Assembly: GCF_020523985.1 (NCBI RefSeq) | Contig: NZ_JAIVKM010000002.1 | Coordinates: forward strand, 310,001-374,000 | Direction: 5' to 3' | DNA: 64,000 bases | Source of the DNA: Mangrovibacter yixingensis | GTDB taxonomy: Bacteria; Pseudomonadota; Gammaproteobacteria; Enterobacterales; Enterobacteriaceae | Part shown: in pieces, positions 8,781-20,324 of the stretch | How the letters are laid out: every line of letters starts with the position of its first letter | Numbering within the stretch: position 1 is the first letter of the stretch | Notes under the pieces: model-generated | Database searches by the model: none | Told to the model about the DNA's origin: nothing | The model's input: only the letters and a program-made list of their open reading frames with translations | Program-made: the position numbers and the translations under genes

Positions 8781-9866
8781 ATGGCTCTGCAAAACACATC
8801 TTTTAAACGGCATTTCTCTCATCTGGCGCTGGCTGTCATGCTCAGCGGTATGGCATTTTCTACCCTGGCGGCAAGCTCTGTTTTGCGCAAACCTGTTGGT
8901 TTTGGGGAATACGAAATTGTTTATAACCCGAATAACAACGCAGTGTATGCTGCGACGACCAAACAACGTAGTGAACCCGGTGGTGCTGTTTATCAGTTAA
9001 ATGCCAGTACACTGGATACAACCCATGTTATTGATACACCGAATAAAGCTTTTGGTGCCACGCTAAACAGCAAAACCAATATGCTTTATTTCGGCGATAC
9101 CTTTACCAGTTCATTAATGGCTGTTGATGCCGCTACGGGTAAAGTTGCCGGTACTCTGGCTCTGGTACCCGAGGCCGCAGCTAAAGATAAAAAACCCGGT
9201 GCAGAAAAAAAACGCCCACCTGCACCACGTGAGCTGGCAGTCAATGAAGCAACCAACACCATTTACGTTGGTGGTATTGGCCGGGCCGACAGTGTGATTT
9301 GGGTAGTGGATGGCAAAAACCTCACACTGAAACACACCATTACTCACCTGGGTAAACTGAATACCGGACTGGCGCTGGACAGCCAGACTAACCGCCTGTA
9401 CACCACCAACGCAGATGGCGAGTTGATTATTATCGACACCACCAACAACAAAGTTCTGGAACGCCATAAAATTGTTGATGATGGCAAAGACCATATGCTG
9501 CTGAATATCAGCCTGGATACCCAGGGCCAGCGCGCCTTTATTTCTGATGGCAAAGAGCCAGGTTTATTTGTGGTGGATCTGAAAACCAATAAAGTGGTTA
9601 ACCATATCGCCACGCCAACATCCGTTGCTGTGCTGTTTAACGCGAAGCGTGACGAAATTTATGCCACACACCGCACAGACGGTTCAGTCAGCATCATCGA
9701 TGGCAAAACCCTGGCAGTGACCAAAACCATTAAGTTACCGGTTCACCCAAACAGCCTGGCGGTTTCACCAGACGGTAATACTCTGTATGTCACCGTTAAG
9801 CAGGAAGCAACCCGCACCAAACCGGCAACTGCACCGGATGATATCGTGCGCATCGCGCTGAATTAA
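8781..9866 (+). CDS. yncE: YncE, iron-regulated periplasmic beta-propeller protein
   Basis: The 361-residue protein has a Sec signal peptide (hydrophobic core around residues 14-28, cleavage near STLAA). Repeated propeller blades follow (for example NATSTL-like VDAATGKVAGTL, VVDGKNLTL, IIDTTNNKVLERH, VVDLKTNKVVNHI, SIIDGKTLAVTKTI), as in the seven-bladed YncE fold. An insert rich in Lys and Pro near residues 134-150 (KDKKPGAEKKRPP) interrupts one blade and looks like a surface loop. Known: E. coli YncE is an abundant Fur-regulated periplasmic protein with DNA-binding ability and unclear role. Here it adjoins the enterobactin genes and has its own Fur box, reinforcing a link to iron starvation. 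Confidence 0.9.
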   Translation: MALQNTSFKRHFSHLALAVMLSGMAFSTLAASSVLRKPVGFGEYEIVYNPNNNAVYAATTKQRSEPGGAVYQLNASTLDTTHVIDTPNKAFGATLNSKTNMLYFGDTFTSSLMAVDAATGKVAGTLALVPEAAAKDKKPGAEKKRPPAPRELAVNEATNTIYVGGIGRADSVIWVVDGKNLTLKHTITHLGKLNTGLALDSQTNRLYTTNADGELIIIDTTNNKVLERHKIVDDGKDHMLLNISLDTQGQRAFISDGKEPGLFVVDLKTNKVVNHIATPTSVAVLFNAKRDEIYATHRTDGSVSIIDGKTLAVTKTIKLPVHPNSLAVSPDGNTLYVTVKQEATRTKPATAPDDIVRIALN

Positions 9867-9876
9867 TTGATACAGG

Positions 9877-9897
9877 CAATGCCCTGCCCGGGCATTG
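9877..9897 (+). terminator. Hairpin after yncE
   Basis: An 8-bp stem (CAATGCCC / GGGCATTG) with a 5-nt loop lies 10 bp past the yncE stop and before the convergent entH. The T tract is poor. Confidence 0.45.
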
Positions 9898-10048
9898 TCT
9901 GCATTTCATATTCCCGAATTTGAATGTTGCGCCCAGAGGCACCGGAAAGATACCCGCTGGTTCAGGACTGCCTGGTCTGGCAAATATGAAGGGAAAACGG
10001 CTCACACAGTGACGTATAATCCGTGCAAATTAACGGTGTGAATAAAGG

Positions 10049-10459
10049 CTACCCCAGAACAGCAGTACTCAAACGGCAGGTACAACAACGCCGCCCTTGT
10101 TCATCAAACACCACAATTTCCCAGCTTTGGCTTTGCCGACCAAGGTGCAGTACCGTACAGCGGCCACGAACCTTGCCCTGAGACACCGGGCGGTGGTGAG
10201 TGGCATTTAATTCCGTACCCACCGCGCATTGCCCTTCTCGTGTGGTCAGGAAACAGGCCATTGACCCCAGCGTTTCCGCCAGTGCTGCAGATGCCCCACC
10301 GTGCAATAAACCAAAAGGTTGAAATGTCCGGCTGTCTACCGGCATTTCAGCTTCAAGGTAATCTTCGCCTAATTCGGTATACACAATTCCAAGCTGCGCC
10401 ACCAGAGTATCTGCGCTGGTGGCATTCAGTGCCTCAAGAGACAGTTGGCGCCTCCACAT
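10049..10459 (-). CDS. entH: EntH, proofreading thioesterase of enterobactin synthesis
   Basis: The 136-residue hotdog-fold thioesterase is highly similar to E. coli EntH. It has the hotdog helix motif [18 protein letters not shown] with the catalytic region, and [10 protein letters not shown]. Known: EntH hydrolyses wrongly acylated aryl carrier protein (EntB), freeing stalled assembly lines. It is the last gene of entCEBAH, 3 bp after entA, with its ATG in good context. Length equals the E. coli protein (about 137). Confidence 0.95.
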   Translation of the reverse strand: MWRRQLSLEALNATSADTLVAQLGIVYTELGEDYLEAEMPVDSRTFQPFGLLHGGASAALAETLGSMACFLTTREGQCAVGTELNATHHRPVSQGKVRGRCTVLHLGRQSQSWEIVVFDEQGRRCCTCRLSTAVLG

Positions 10460-10462
10460 AGC

Positions 10463-11215
10463 CTATGCCCCAAGTGTTGAGCCGCCGTCCACCACAATAT
10501 CCTGCAATGTGATGTGGCTGGCGAGTTCAGAGGCCAGAAACAGAACCGTATTGGCGACTTCCTGAGGCTGGGCGATTTTCCCCAAAGGGATGCCCAGTTT
10601 GAATTGCTCAGCAAATCCCCGAATACGCTGTTGTTCAGCATCATCGCTTACCCATAATGTGCGCTGCATGTCGGTATCCGTTGAACCGGGTGAGACCAGG
10701 TTACAGCGCACACCAAATGGGGCTAACTCCAGCCCCACCGTTTGAGCCAGGCTTTTCAGAGCTGCTTTAGAAGCACCATAGGCACTCATACCAATACGCG
10801 GTGTATGCGCCGCATCTGAAGCAACGGTCACAATCGCCCCGCCTTTCTGGTGGCGAAACTGTGCCATCGTGTGGCGAAACAGGTTGAACGCGCCGCCCAC
10901 GTTCACCGCAAAAGTGCGATGCCACGCTTCAGGGGTAAGCTCATCGGTTGTGCCCATTGTCAGAATTCCAGCAGCATTCACCAGCACATCAAGCCTCTGG
11001 ATTGATGCCAGTTGCCCCTGGCAAATCTCACAGACCTGCTGGTCATCCGCTATATCCATTTTCACCGTTGAAAAGGCATAGTTATCCAGCGGGAAAGCGA
11101 GGTCGAACCCGGTGACATTCGCACCTGCGGCGGCAAAAGCCTGCGCCGTAGCATAGCCAATCCCTTTGCCCGCGCCGGTCACCCATACGGTTTTGCCCTG
11201 AAACCCCAGATTCAT
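10463..11215 (-). CDS. entA: EntA, 2,3-dihydro-2,3-dihydroxybenzoate dehydrogenase
   Basis: This 250-residue short-chain dehydrogenase makes 2,3-dihydroxybenzoate from EntB's product using NAD+. Visible: the nucleotide-binding [10 protein letters not shown] at residues 14-23, NAAG near 85, and the catalytic Ser-Tyr-Lys set ([10 protein letters not shown], then YGASKAA). The start overlaps the entB stop by 4 bases (ATGA), indicating translational coupling. Length and motifs match E. coli EntA (248). Confidence 0.96.
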   Translation of the reverse strand: MNLGFQGKTVWVTGAGKGIGYATAQAFAAAGANVTGFDLAFPLDNYAFSTVKMDIADDQQVCEICQGQLASIQRLDVLVNAAGILTMGTTDELTPEAWHRTFAVNVGGAFNLFRHTMAQFRHQKGGAIVTVASDAAHTPRIGMSAYGASKAALKSLAQTVGLELAPFGVRCNLVSPGSTDTDMQRTLWVSDDAEQQRIRGFAEQFKLGIPLGKIAQPQEVANTVLFLASELASHITLQDIVVDGGSTLGA

Positions 11216-12066
11216 ACCCGAACCTCACGGGATAACAGCGCCCACCAGGCATCGATAGTGGGGTTTTTCGCCAGCATCACGAAGTCGATATCATGGTGAA
11301 CCTTACGCCAACGCGCAGCCAGCGCCATCATGCGCACAGAATCCAGGCCGAAATCCACCAGGTTTTCATCATCCATGGGTTCATCTTCTTCATCAATCAA
11401 TGGGCGGATAATCTCCCGCAGGTGCCCTTTACTGGCAGGTAATGGCACCAAATCCTGAGTCATTACCACCTGCCCGGCACAGCCAGCCACATAATTGAGC
11501 GCCATCAGGTGTTTTTCACGGCTGAAATCCGCCAGCGCATCAGACACCATAAACGGCTGAATATCACGCATAAAGGCATCGGTGGCGGTTGTCATGCAAC
11601 CGATATGGGCATACACGCCAGTGATGATTAACTGGTCGCGTCCACTTTCTTTGAGTTGCTGTTCCAATGGGGAACGGTGAAACGCGCTGTATCGCCACTT
11701 CACTAATACGGTGTCATCTTCATCTGGCGCAAGTGCAGCCACCACCGCCTGTTGTTCCGGCGATTTGGTCAGCCCCGGCCCCCACATATCATTCAGTAAG
11801 GCCCGGTCTTCAGCAGGCTGGTCTTTTGGCTGCGCGGTGTAATAAACCGGAATCCCCTGCTGCTTACAGTACTCGCGAAGCGCAGCAATGTTATTCACCA
11901 CCAGGTTGATCATAGGGTTATTTTCCCCCCAGAACCCCACGAAATACTCCTGCATATCGTGAATCAGCAATGCTGCACGGGCAGGGTCAACTTCCCAATT
12001 CACTTTGCTAACCGGTAACTCGCTGGCTTCAGGCAATGCGTAAGCCGTTAATTTTGGAATTGCCAT
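11212..12066 (-). CDS. entB: EntB, isochorismatase / aryl carrier protein
   Basis: This bifunctional protein has 284 residues. The N-terminal isochorismatase domain (about 1-205) carries LLIHDMQEYFVGFW and the GVYAHIGCMTTATDAF active-site segment. The C-terminal carrier domain (about 210-284) carries the phosphopantetheine serine in GLDSVRMMALAARW. Known: it hydrolyses isochorismate to dihydro-DHB and then carries DHB to EntF. The carrier needs a phosphopantetheinyl transferase, but entD is not in this window. It sits 11 bp after entE. Confidence 0.96.
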   Translation of the reverse strand: MAIPKLTAYALPEASELPVSKVNWEVDPARAALLIHDMQEYFVGFWGENNPMINLVVNNIAALREYCKQQGIPVYYTAQPKDQPAEDRALLNDMWGPGLTKSPEQQAVVAALAPDEDDTVLVKWRYSAFHRSPLEQQLKESGRDQLIITGVYAHIGCMTTATDAFMRDIQPFMVSDALADFSREKHLMALNYVAGCAGQVVMTQDLVPLPASKGHLREIIRPLIDEEDEPMDDENLVDFGLDSVRMMALAARWRKVHHDIDFVMLAKNPTIDAWWALLSREVRV

Positions 12067-12077
12067 TTCATTACTCC

Positions 12078-13688
12078 TCAGGTTGCATCGCGTTCAGCCA
12101 TCCAGCGGCGAAGCGCCTTTTTATCCACTTTGCCAACTGCTGTCAGCGGCAGGGCATCCACACACACCACCCGGTCAGGTAATTTATAATCCGCCACACC
12201 CAGGCCACGCAGAAAACGCCGAATATCTACTGCCCGTAGCGGTGCTGAGGTAACCAGATAAGCGCAGCTCTTCTCGCCCATTAAAGGGTCGTCAATGCTG
12301 ACCAGCCCGGCATGCACCACTGATTCATGGCGCTGTAGCAGGTTTTCAATTTCTTCTGCCGCAATTTTTTCACCACCTCGGTTTATCTGGTCTTTCTCAC
12401 GCCCCTGCACGGTGATATAGCCCGCTTCATCAATGGCAATCAGGTCGCCAGAGCAGTAAAAACCGTCCTGGTCGAAAGCACTGGCATTGTGCTCCGGGCT
12501 GTTGAAATACCCACGGAAGGTATAGGGGCCTCGGGTCATCAGCCGCCCCACCTGGCCTCGCGCTAACGGGTTACCGTTTTCATCTGCCACCCAGACTTCG
12601 TCATCAGGGCACATAGGTTTGCCCTGAGTGTTGATAATGCGTTCTGGCGTGTCATCCAGCTGGGTGTAGTTCACCAAGCCTTCAGCCATGCCAAATACCT
12701 GCTGTAACTGGCAGCCCATTTCTGCCGGAATACGTGCAGCAAGGGCGGGAGACAAACGAGCACCACCAACCTGCAATAACTGCAGTGAAGCCAACTGCTG
12801 GTTATTGCCACATTCCGCAATCGCCTGCAGCCACAAGCTGACTGCGGGTGGAACCAGGGCCGTGACATTGATTTGGTGTTGTTCAATTAACGGGAAACAC
12901 AGAGTAGCATCCGGGTCTGAAGCCAGTACCACACATCCACCAGCAATGAAGACACCCAAAGTTCCCGGTGAACTCATGGAATAGTTATGGGCTGCTGGCA
13001 GCGCACACAGGTAACGGGTTTGTGCGCTGAACCCACACACTTCATTACTACGGCGAATGCTGTAGTAATAATCGTTGTGCGTGCGGGGAATAAGTTTCGG
13101 CGTTCCGGTACTGCCGCCGGATAACTGGAAAAACGCCACCTGGTCTGCCGGTCCGGGGGCCAGTTCAGTACCACCAGCCGGTTGTTCTATCGCGTCAGCC
13201 AGGCTTTGCGGGCCCTGAGCCCCCAACAGTAAAACGGTTCGAATAGAAGCGTGCCGGCTCACAAAATGATCCACGGCTTCGGCATTCTGGTACAGGCTGT
13301 GTTGCTGGTCGGCAATCAACAATGTTGGCGAAATTTGTACTGCGTACGCATCCACTTCATTACGCTGATGGCTGAACAACGCATTAACCGGTACCACGCC
13401 AATTTTCAGTAACGCGAAGAAGGTGATAAAAAATTCAGCGTTATTGCCCAGATGCACCAGCGCGGTGTCACCCGGTTTGACTCCACGGGCTAACAGGCTG
13501 GCAGCCAGGTTGCTGGCGAGCTGGTCGAGTTGCTCGTAACTGAACGACCGTGTGCCATCAACCAATGCAACAGACGGGTTTTCACGCTGGTTTTCAATAA
13601 TGTCTGTCAGGGGCCGGTCCAGCCAGTACCCCTTTTCCCGGTAACGCCGGGCAAATTCATCCGGCCAGGGTGTAAAAGGAATTGCCAT
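12078..13688 (-). CDS. entE: EntE, 2,3-dihydroxybenzoate-AMP ligase
   Basis: This 536-residue adenylating enzyme activates DHB with ATP and loads it onto the EntB carrier domain. Core motifs are present: [20 protein letters not shown] (A3), YGMAEG-type [11 protein letters not shown] (A5), YCSGDL (A7) and the C-terminal hinge and catalytic lysine region ([20 protein letters not shown], then [11 protein letters not shown]). Length equals E. coli EntE (536). It follows entC by 17 bp in the entCEBAH operon. Confidence 0.96.
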   Translation of the reverse strand: MAIPFTPWPDEFARRYREKGYWLDRPLTDIIENQRENPSVALVDGTRSFSYEQLDQLASNLAASLLARGVKPGDTALVHLGNNAEFFITFFALLKIGVVPVNALFSHQRNEVDAYAVQISPTLLIADQQHSLYQNAEAVDHFVSRHASIRTVLLLGAQGPQSLADAIEQPAGGTELAPGPADQVAFFQLSGGSTGTPKLIPRTHNDYYYSIRRSNEVCGFSAQTRYLCALPAAHNYSMSSPGTLGVFIAGGCVVLASDPDATLCFPLIEQHQINVTALVPPAVSLWLQAIAECGNNQQLASLQLLQVGGARLSPALAARIPAEMGCQLQQVFGMAEGLVNYTQLDDTPERIINTQGKPMCPDDEVWVADENGNPLARGQVGRLMTRGPYTFRGYFNSPEHNASAFDQDGFYCSGDLIAIDEAGYITVQGREKDQINRGGEKIAAEEIENLLQRHESVVHAGLVSIDDPLMGEKSCAYLVTSAPLRAVDIRRFLRGLGVADYKLPDRVVCVDALPLTAVGKVDKKALRRWMAERDAT

Positions 13689-13705
13689 CAGTATGTCCTT
13701 GTTAA

Positions 13706-14845
13706 TTAATGCAGCCCGAAAACATTCAGCATGGTGGAGAGCTTAACGCCAGTTTCCTGCCATTCCTTTTCAGGCGACGAAGCAGGCACAATTCCGGCGC
13801 CAGCAAACAAGCGTACCTGGTTACCGTTCAGCGCAGCACAGCGAATAGTTACCGCCCACTCACCGTTGCCCTGTTCGTCACACCAGCCAACAATGCCGCC
13901 GAACAGTTCACGGTCAAATGGTTCCAGTTCGCGTATCAGTGTTGTGGCGATTTCATGAGGGAAACCGCTTAATGCCGGTGTTGGGTGCAGGCGGCTTGCC
14001 AGTGACAAAACGTTGTCACCAGGTTTGGCTATGCCTTTGATGGGAGAGGCCAGGTGCCACAAAGTAGGCGTAGAAATCAGCTGTGGCGTGGCAGGAATTT
14101 CCAGTTGCTGGCAGTGCGGCGCAAGTACGCTTTTCATTGCCTGCACCACCAGTGCATGTTCATACTGGTCTTTTTGTGAAGCCAGCAGTTGCTGCCCGGC
14201 AACCTTATCCAACCCGGCATCACTGTGGCGGTGCGCTGAACCGGCAAGGGGTAAGGAAGCAAATTCTTCACCGTCTTTACGAACCAGTAATTCTGGGCTG
14301 GCACCCAGCAAAACACGCCCGTCAGCCAGCGGTACATGGAAATTAAAACTGCCTGGGTTTTGTGCAATAAGTTGCTGGAGTAGCACAGTGCTATCCAGTG
14401 GTGATTGCGCAGTAATATCTATCAGCCGGGATAAGACAATTTTGTCCACCTGTGGCGTATCGGTTAATGCAGCCGCACGGGCGACCATCTGCTCAAACGT
14501 CTCTTTTTCCGGGATGGCGTTACGATGCACCACAGCCAGGGGATTCTTTCCAGGCTCATTCATCTGCTGTAACCAGTCTTCACGCGAGAATGCCGACCAG
14601 GTTTCAGGAATAAATAACGCACAAGGTTTGCGGGTATCAAAAGGTATTGCCCCTACGACAACAGGCCGGGTCACCCCAGCATTACGCGCCTGACTAAACG
14701 CGCCGGATAATGCCTGTTGAAACGGGCTGTCAACCGCCTCTCCACCAGCCAAAGGCAGGGTAATTCGGGAAAAACATCCCTGCGTCACCAGGCTGCGAAA
14801 TGGCGACATAAAAAAGAAGCTATCGGATCTCAGTGTTGCAGTCAT
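13706..14845 (-). CDS. entC: EntC, isochorismate synthase
   Basis: Converts chorismate to isochorismate, the first committed enterobactin step. The chorismate-binding enzyme core is clear: [61 protein letters not shown] and the C-terminus [21 protein letters not shown] place the start at ATG 14845 (379 residues, [12 protein letters not shown]) because GAGGGTGGGG precedes it and similarity to E. coli EntC begins there. In-frame starts at 14872 (ATG) and 14881 (GTG) would add 9 or 12 unmatched residues. It is the first gene of entCEBAH, with a Fur box about 120 bp upstream. Confidence 0.93.
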   Translation of the reverse strand: MTATLRSDSFFFMSPFRSLVTQGCFSRITLPLAGGEAVDSPFQQALSGAFSQARNAGVTRPVVVGAIPFDTRKPCALFIPETWSAFSREDWLQQMNEPGKNPLAVVHRNAIPEKETFEQMVARAAALTDTPQVDKIVLSRLIDITAQSPLDSTVLLQQLIAQNPGSFNFHVPLADGRVLLGASPELLVRKDGEEFASLPLAGSAHRHSDAGLDKVAGQQLLASQKDQYEHALVVQAMKSVLAPHCQQLEIPATPQLISTPTLWHLASPIKGIAKPGDNVLSLASRLHPTPALSGFPHEIATTLIRELEPFDRELFGGIVGWCDEQGNGEWAVTIRCAALNGNQVRLFAGAGIVPASSPEKEWQETGVKLSTMLNVFGLH

Positions 14846-15174
14846 AGACTGAATCCCCACCCTCAAAAACATCAGAGTCACTCATCCTCAATAGTTCTGA
14901 CTGCTGTCATTTTGCGTTGTGTCAGAACTATCTTTGGGCTTTAGTAGAAATGATAAACACTTTAATAACAATTATCATTTACATATTCTGGTTTGCTACC
15001 CTAAAAGCAATGACCAGGGATGTCAACCACACAAACCGCATGAACCGTGGGCTGGCGCAATTTCACACCGTGGCGTTTCTTGCAAAATCAGCCCATTAAT
15101 CACCGGGAGACATCTGCTGACGTCATTCCGGGTTACCTGCGGCAACCCGCTTTCAGACTTTCCTTACACAGTAT
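14846..15174. promoter_or_regulatory. entC upstream region: leader hairpin and promoter, no fepB
   Basis: This 329-bp gap separates entC from entS. In E. coli the corresponding side of the entC promoter is occupied by divergent fepB; here there is no reading frame resembling it. The gap holds a Fur box (14964-14982) and a perfect 10-bp inverted repeat, ATAGTTCTGA/TCAGAACTAT (14891-14900 and 14922-14931), which would fall in the entC leader. A short hairpin at 15129-15149 lies just after the entS stop. Confidence 0.6.
14964..14982 (-). promoter_or_regulatory. Fur box of the entCEBAH operon
   Basis: On the minus strand GTAAATGATAATTGTTATT matches the Fur consensus at 14 of 19 positions. It lies about 120 bp before the entC start, consistent with the known Fur control of entC in E. 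coli. Confidence 0.75.
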
Positions 15175-16437
15175 TTATGCCTGGCCAGGCGTACCCGATG
15201 CAGAAGATACCGTTTCCTGGCGAAAACGGCGCAACTGCCCAAGGGACAACAACAGTATTACCCCAATAATGCACAACACCACTCCACTGACACTTGCCGA
15301 GTGTGCTGGCGAAACAACGGCGCCCAACCCACCCAGTACAGCAGCACCAATGGCATCACCAGTGACGTTTTGCGCGGTCCATAAGCCGTTTATCCGGCCC
15401 AGCATGTGCTCCGGTGTTTGTGTTTGTAGCAGCGTGTACTGGAGTAGCGCACTGATAGCGCTGAGCCAGCCAAACCCTACCAGGCACACTATGCCGGGCA
15501 ACCAGGCGGGCATTACGCCAAACAATGCAATGGCAAGAAATGCACCCAAAGTGGTCAGAAGCATCAATAACCCCGGCCGTGGGTGATGAGCCAGGTTACC
15601 ACTGGTTAATGCCCCCACCGCGGCACCGAGTGGAATAGCCGCATACAACAAACCGATATGCGAAGCTGACATTTGCCAGCCTTCCGCCAGAGAGGGGTAC
15701 AACACCCTCACGGCACTCGCCATTGTCACCAACCCACCTAGCAATGCGATGCCGCCAATCAGCGGGTTTTTCACCAGGTAATGTCCGGCACCAAGCAGGG
15801 ATTTAAGCGGGTTTTCCCGCTGCTGAGGCGGAGGCGGTAAACGGGGCAGAAACAGCAAAGGCACCAGGGTGATAAATGTACCCAGCGCCGCCAGGCCATA
15901 GTTCCACTCCACACCGCCACTCGCCAGTAACAATCCACCCAGCATTGGCGAAATAACAGACCCAAGGCGAACCGTCAGCATGGTTATCGCCCCGGCCTGC
16001 ATCAGGTTTTCACGGCCCACCAGAGCCGGTGTTGCTGCCAGTAAAGCCGTGACGCCCAGCGAAGCAAAGAAACCATCCCAGATCCCCAGCAGATAAATCG
16101 CCACCAACGATGGCGCTGGCAATAACGCATTAATGCACAACCCAATGAACCCAACACCACAGGTGGCTCGCGCAAAAAGAATCAGCTGTTTACGCTCGTA
16201 GCGGTCAGCCAGCACGCCGCCCGTCATCAGGCCAATAAACATCGCCCCACCGGTCAGTGTCACTGCCAGGCCAACCATCCAGGTTGACTGGGTTAATGTT
16301 TGAATTTGTACCGGCACCGCCACCCCTAACAACCCAAGGGAAAGGATTGAAATAAACCGGGCAAGAAACACGGCGCGAAAAGCCGGGTGTGTTTTCAGCA
16401 AGCTGAGGTTGAGCCACCGTGACGGCTGCTTATTCAT
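15175..16437 (-). CDS. entS: EntS, enterobactin exporter (MFS)
   Basis: This 420-residue major facilitator is very close to E. coli EntS. It has 12 predicted membrane segments, [18 protein letters not shown] at the N-terminus, the loop motif [11 protein letters not shown], and [20 protein letters not shown] late in the protein. The start at 16437 ([14 protein letters not shown]) matches E. coli; the upstream in-frame extension does not. The ATG overlaps the entF TGA (ATGA), so entS is translationally coupled to entF here. In E. coli it is a separate unit beside fepD and fepB. It exports enterobactin across the inner membrane. Confidence 0.95.
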   Translation of the reverse strand: MNKQPSRWLNLSLLKTHPAFRAVFLARFISILSLGLLGVAVPVQIQTLTQSTWMVGLAVTLTGGAMFIGLMTGGVLADRYERKQLILFARATCGVGFIGLCINALLPAPSLVAIYLLGIWDGFFASLGVTALLAATPALVGRENLMQAGAITMLTVRLGSVISPMLGGLLLASGGVEWNYGLAALGTFITLVPLLFLPRLPPPPQQRENPLKSLLGAGHYLVKNPLIGGIALLGGLVTMASAVRVLYPSLAEGWQMSASHIGLLYAAIPLGAAVGALTSGNLAHHPRPGLLMLLTTLGAFLAIALFGVMPAWLPGIVCLVGFGWLSAISALLQYTLLQTQTPEHMLGRINGLWTAQNVTGDAIGAAVLGGLGAVVSPAHSASVSGVVLCIIGVILLLSLGQLRRFRQETVSSASGTPGQA

Positions 16438-19400
16438 GAGGGCTCCCCCAACAATTGACTGATTTGCGGGCCAATGGTGGCAAAGGCATCCGGCGCAATA
16501 ATCTCGGCATGAGCACACGGCTGGTGATATACCGACAATGTCCCTGTCCAGGGTGTCCAGGCACTGTGCGGCTCAAGCCCACTGGCGAGTGTCTGGTCCG
16601 CCACAAACAGCGTGGCATGCCCGTTAAAACGCTGGCTTTGCGCCGTTGCCAGTAAGCGAACGGCATCGGCATAGTTAGTTTCGATAGCGCTGAACAATTC
16701 ATCGCCCGCATTTTGCCCCTGCTGTGCCGCGATAAAGGCTTCACGTTCATGGGCGATTTTCTCGAGCACTTCCGGGTCGAGTTGCTGGTGGTCCTTGCCT
16801 GACCAGTTTTGTGTCTCTGGTGGCCAGGTGTCGAGCAACCCAAGGAAAGCCACGGTTTCTCCCCGTGCTTCCAGCCGGGAGGCCAGCGCATGAGCAAGGG
16901 TTCCCCCTAATGAATAACCGAGCAGGTAATAAGGCCCATGAGGTTGGTGCGCAGTTAGCACTGTAAGATGGTGCTCACACAGTTCTTCAAGGGTTGCCGC
17001 CGACTGCATTGGCCCTTCCGGGCCTGCTGCCTGAACACCGACCACAGACCAGCATGGCGCCAGGTAGCGGGATAGCACGCTGAACTGCCAGGCAAAACCA
17101 GAAGCCGGATGGAAGCAAAACAGCGCAGGCCCGTTGCCTTCCCTCAATGTCAGTAACGGCTCAAAACCGGCGGGCTGAGATGAGGCTGAGTTGCCCTGCC
17201 CAAGCGCTTCGCTGAGTTTTTCAACAGTGGAGGCTGCCATGATTTGCCCGGGACGTACCGTTTGCCCAAGCTCGCGGCTCAGTATGGCTGCAAGGCGCAT
17301 CGCCAGCAGGGAATGCCCACCAAGGGCAAAGAAATCGGCGCTGACATCATTGATTTCACACCCCAGCAATTGTGCAAACGCCCCCGCGACCAGGCTTTCA
17401 GTACCCGGCAAAGGTGCGCGCCCATGAGATGGCTGGTGCAGTTGTGGGAGCGGCAGTGCTTTACGGTCCAGCTTGCCGTTAGCACTCAATGGCAAGGCAT
17501 CAAGCGTAATCAGGACAACGGGCACCAGGTGCGGTGGCAGTTGTTGGCGTACCCGTTCCAGTAACAGGGCTTCATCTGGCACGCAGCCCTCTTCCGCCAC
17601 CAGGTAACCCACTAACTGGCGGGCATCGCCACCCACATCTGCGGCATGGTTGAAAACACAGGCATGGGAAACAGCCTGGGCAACACCAGGTAAGCCCTGT
17701 AATACCGCGTCTATTTCACCCAGCTCAATACGCTGGCCACGGATTTTCAACTGGAAGTCACTGCGCCCCAGGTATTCGACTGCGCCATTGTCCAGCCAGC
17801 GAGCCACATCCCCCGTGCGGTACATTCGCTCACCAGGTTCAAATGGGTCGGCAATAAACCGGCTGGCAGTTAAATCAGGGCGATGCATATACCCCTGCGC
17901 CAGTTGTATCCCTGTCAGATAAAGGTCTCCGGCCACACCAACGGGAACGGGCTGCATCATGTCATCCAGTATTCGTAACCCGGTATTCCAGACCGGAAAA
18001 CCGATTGGCACACTCGGTGTTGTCACTGCCGCCAGCGTTTCGCCATAAGCCGGGTACCAGGAGACATCTACTGCAGCTTCTGTTGGCCCGTACAAGTTAT
18101 GGAGCGCCACACCAGTCAGCTGTTCCCACTCACGGCATAGCCCCGTGGGAAGCGCCTCTCCACTGCAAAAGACCTGGCGTAATGACTCACAATCCTGGCA
18201 ACTCTCTTTGGTAGAAAGCGTGGCAACAAACGCCGCCAGCATGGAAGGCACAAAGTGGGTGGTTGTCACCCCATAATGGCGGAAAAACTGCAGCATCATT
18301 TCCGGGTCACGGTGAGCATCAGGCTCAGCCATCACCAGTTTTGCCCCGGCGATAAACGGCCAGAAGAACTCCCACACCGAGACATCAAAACTGCAGGGTG
18401 TTTTCTGTGCAACAACATCATTCGCCGTCAGGACATAGTGGTCCTGCATCCAGAGCAGGCGGTTAACAATTGCCGTTTGCCCCACCATAACGCCCTTCGG
18501 CCTGCCGGTAGACCCGGAGGTAAAGATAATGTAGGCCGTATGTTCCGGGCGAGAGAGTGCCAAAGGCTTGGTTCCCTGCGCAGGCAAAAGTGTGTCATAG
18601 CAAAGAGATACTGGCACGCCGCTATGCTGGAAACGTTCTTGTTGTTGTCTGGTGGTAATCAGTACCGCGGGCCGGGCATCTTCCAGCATCATATGCAGGC
18701 GTTCGTCCGGGTAGCCGGTATCCAGCGGGAGCCAGGCTGCCCCAACTTCCACAATGGCATGCAAGGCCAGTGTCAGGAAGACGGAACGTGGCAAAGCGAC
18801 AGCAACACAATCCCCCGGGCGAACCCCCTGTTGGCGTAACAGATGCGCCAGAGCAACCACCTGCTCACGCATTTCCCGGTAACTCAGGCTGGTACGGGCA
18901 TCAACCAGCGCAGTCGCATTTGGCGTTTTGTTCGCCTGGCGCACCAGCAGTTCGCTTAATGTGGTGAGTGGGATGGGTGCCTCAGTCTGGTTAATGCAGG
19001 CCAGTTGAGTCTGTTCTTCTTCGAGCAGCATCTGGCTGTCACCACAGCGCAAATCCGGGTTGGCAGCAAACTGACTGAGCAACAATGGCAGGCGTTGCAT
19101 ATGACGGGAGAGGCTTTCTGCCTGGTAGCGGCGGGCATTAGCCAGTAATTCAATGCCGAACGCACCACCCGCTTCACCAGGTAACAGCACCAGTTCCAGA
19201 TCATTGACCGGGCCGGTTGCCAGGATATGTGTTTTGCCGCGCAGGCCGTCCATATCAACCTGGTAATCAAAGACTTTTACGTTAAACACCGGGCCATACA
19301 GCGGTTCATGGCTCACTACACGCCCGGTATCCCGCAGGATCTGTTCGGTGTCGTAGCGCTGGTGGCGGCGCATTTGCTTTAATTTACCCGCCAGTGATTG

Positions 19401-20324
19401 CGCCAGTTCAGCCAAGGTTTGGTTAGGGTCAATCGTGACCGCCAGTGGCAGCACATTGAGTACCGGCCCGGTCGAACTCAACGCGGCCGATCCCATACGC
19501 CGCATAAAAATAAACCCGGCGGTATAATCACGCCGCCCGGATAAACGCCCCAGCCACAATGCCACCAAAGCCAGAACCATATCTTCCCGGCGACACCCCG
19601 GTACAGCTCGCATCAGTTGGTTAAATACCTCTGCATCAGCTTGCTGAACCAGTTTTAAAATCCCGGCACCAGACGCGTTCCCCTGTAATGGGACCTCAGA
19701 CAATGAAACAGCAGGAGGAAGTTGCTGTGCTTCATGGCCCCAAAATGCGTTATCCCGGACACGGGCCTCACTTCGCTGGTAATGCTGGTACTCTTCCACA
19801 ACATCAGCAAAGGGGGTAAAGGGCGAAGCAGGAAGAGATTCACCACGCAACAATGCGCGGTAAATCGCGGTAATGTGCTGAGTTATGGCCACAAAGCTGA
19901 AACCATCCACCAGCAAATGGTGATAGCGCTGATACCAGTACCAGCGGTTGTCGCCCACGCGATAAATATGGTGGCAAACTAGCGGGCTACCGCTATCTAC
20001 GCGCAGATCCTGGTTTAAATCTTGCTGCATTAACGCCAACGCCGCGTTGTGGGGCTCAGAGTTATGGCGTAAATCAGTCAGGCTCGGGGCTGGGAAAACC
20101 AGTGAATCATCCACAGACTGCCAGACTTCGCCTTCAGACTCATGGAAGCGCAGGTGCAGGGTATCTACCTGTGCCAGCCCATTCTCAATGGCCCTGGATA
20201 GCAATGCAGCATCCAGTTCCCCTTCTAACTCGACATAATGTGCAACACTCCATTCGCTTTTCTGTGAAGAGAGCTTTTCCGCCATCCAGATGCCGGGTTG
20301 TGCCGCCACTAAAGGTAAATTCAT
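16434..20324 (-). CDS. entF: EntF, enterobactin synthase NRPS module
   Basis: This single NRPS module has 1296 residues (E. coli 1293), in the order condensation-adenylation-carrier-thioesterase. Seen: the condensation motif HHLLVDGFS near residue 138; adenylation [18 protein letters not shown] near 600 and YRTGDVARW; the carrier serine in [15 protein letters not shown] near 1005; and thioesterase [12 protein letters not shown] near 1138. It activates serine, couples it to DHB from EntB, and trimerises and cyclises the product. It overlaps ybdZ by 4 bp upstream and entS by 4 bp downstream. No key residue appears lost. Confidence 0.97.
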   Translation of the reverse strand: MNLPLVAAQPGIWMAEKLSSQKSEWSVAHYVELEGELDAALLSRAIENGLAQVDTLHLRFHESEGEVWQSVDDSLVFPAPSLTDLRHNSEPHNAALALMQQDLNQDLRVDSGSPLVCHHIYRVGDNRWYWYQRYHHLLVDGFSFVAITQHITAIYRALLRGESLPASPFTPFADVVEEYQHYQRSEARVRDNAFWGHEAQQLPPAVSLSEVPLQGNASGAGILKLVQQADAEVFNQLMRAVPGCRREDMVLALVALWLGRLSGRRDYTAGFIFMRRMGSAALSSTGPVLNVLPLAVTIDPNQTLAELAQSLAGKLKQMRRHQRYDTEQILRDTGRVVSHEPLYGPVFNVKVFDYQVDMDGLRGKTHILATGPVNDLELVLLPGEAGGAFGIELLANARRYQAESLSRHMQRLPLLLSQFAANPDLRCGDSQMLLEEEQTQLACINQTEAPIPLTTLSELLVRQANKTPNATALVDARTSLSYREMREQVVALAHLLRQQGVRPGDCVAVALPRSVFLTLALHAIVEVGAAWLPLDTGYPDERLHMMLEDARPAVLITTRQQQERFQHSGVPVSLCYDTLLPAQGTKPLALSRPEHTAYIIFTSGSTGRPKGVMVGQTAIVNRLLWMQDHYVLTANDVVAQKTPCSFDVSVWEFFWPFIAGAKLVMAEPDAHRDPEMMLQFFRHYGVTTTHFVPSMLAAFVATLSTKESCQDCESLRQVFCSGEALPTGLCREWEQLTGVALHNLYGPTEAAVDVSWYPAYGETLAAVTTPSVPIGFPVWNTGLRILDDMMQPVPVGVAGDLYLTGIQLAQGYMHRPDLTASRFIADPFEPGERMYRTGDVARWLDNGAVEYLGRSDFQLKIRGQRIELGEIDAVLQGLPGVAQAVSHACVFNHAADVGGDARQLVGYLVAEEGCVPDEALLLERVRQQLPPHLVPVVLITLDALPLSANGKLDRKALPLPQLHQPSHGRAPLPGTESLVAGAFAQLLGCEINDVSADFFALGGHSLLAMRLAAILSRELGQTVRPGQIMAASTVEKLSEALGQGNSASSQPAGFEPLLTLREGNGPALFCFHPASGFAWQFSVLSRYLAPCWSVVGVQAAGPEGPMQSAATLEELCEHHLTVLTAHQPHGPYYLLGYSLGGTLAHALASRLEARGETVAFLGLLDTWPPETQNWSGKDHQQLDPEVLEKIAHEREAFIAAQQGQNAGDELFSAIETNYADAVRLLATAQSQRFNGHATLFVADQTLASGLEPHSAWTPWTGTLSVYHQPCAHAEIIAPDAFATIGPQISQLLGEPS

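Noticed and set aside
8712..8966. 84-codon minus-strand frame over the yncE start
   Set aside because: Antisense to the yncE signal peptide and crosses the Fur box; codon pattern is that of a shadow frame.
14919..15586. Plus-strand frames beside entC as a possible fepB remnant
   Set aside because: None has a signal peptide or binding-protein motif, and most of the length is antisense to entS.
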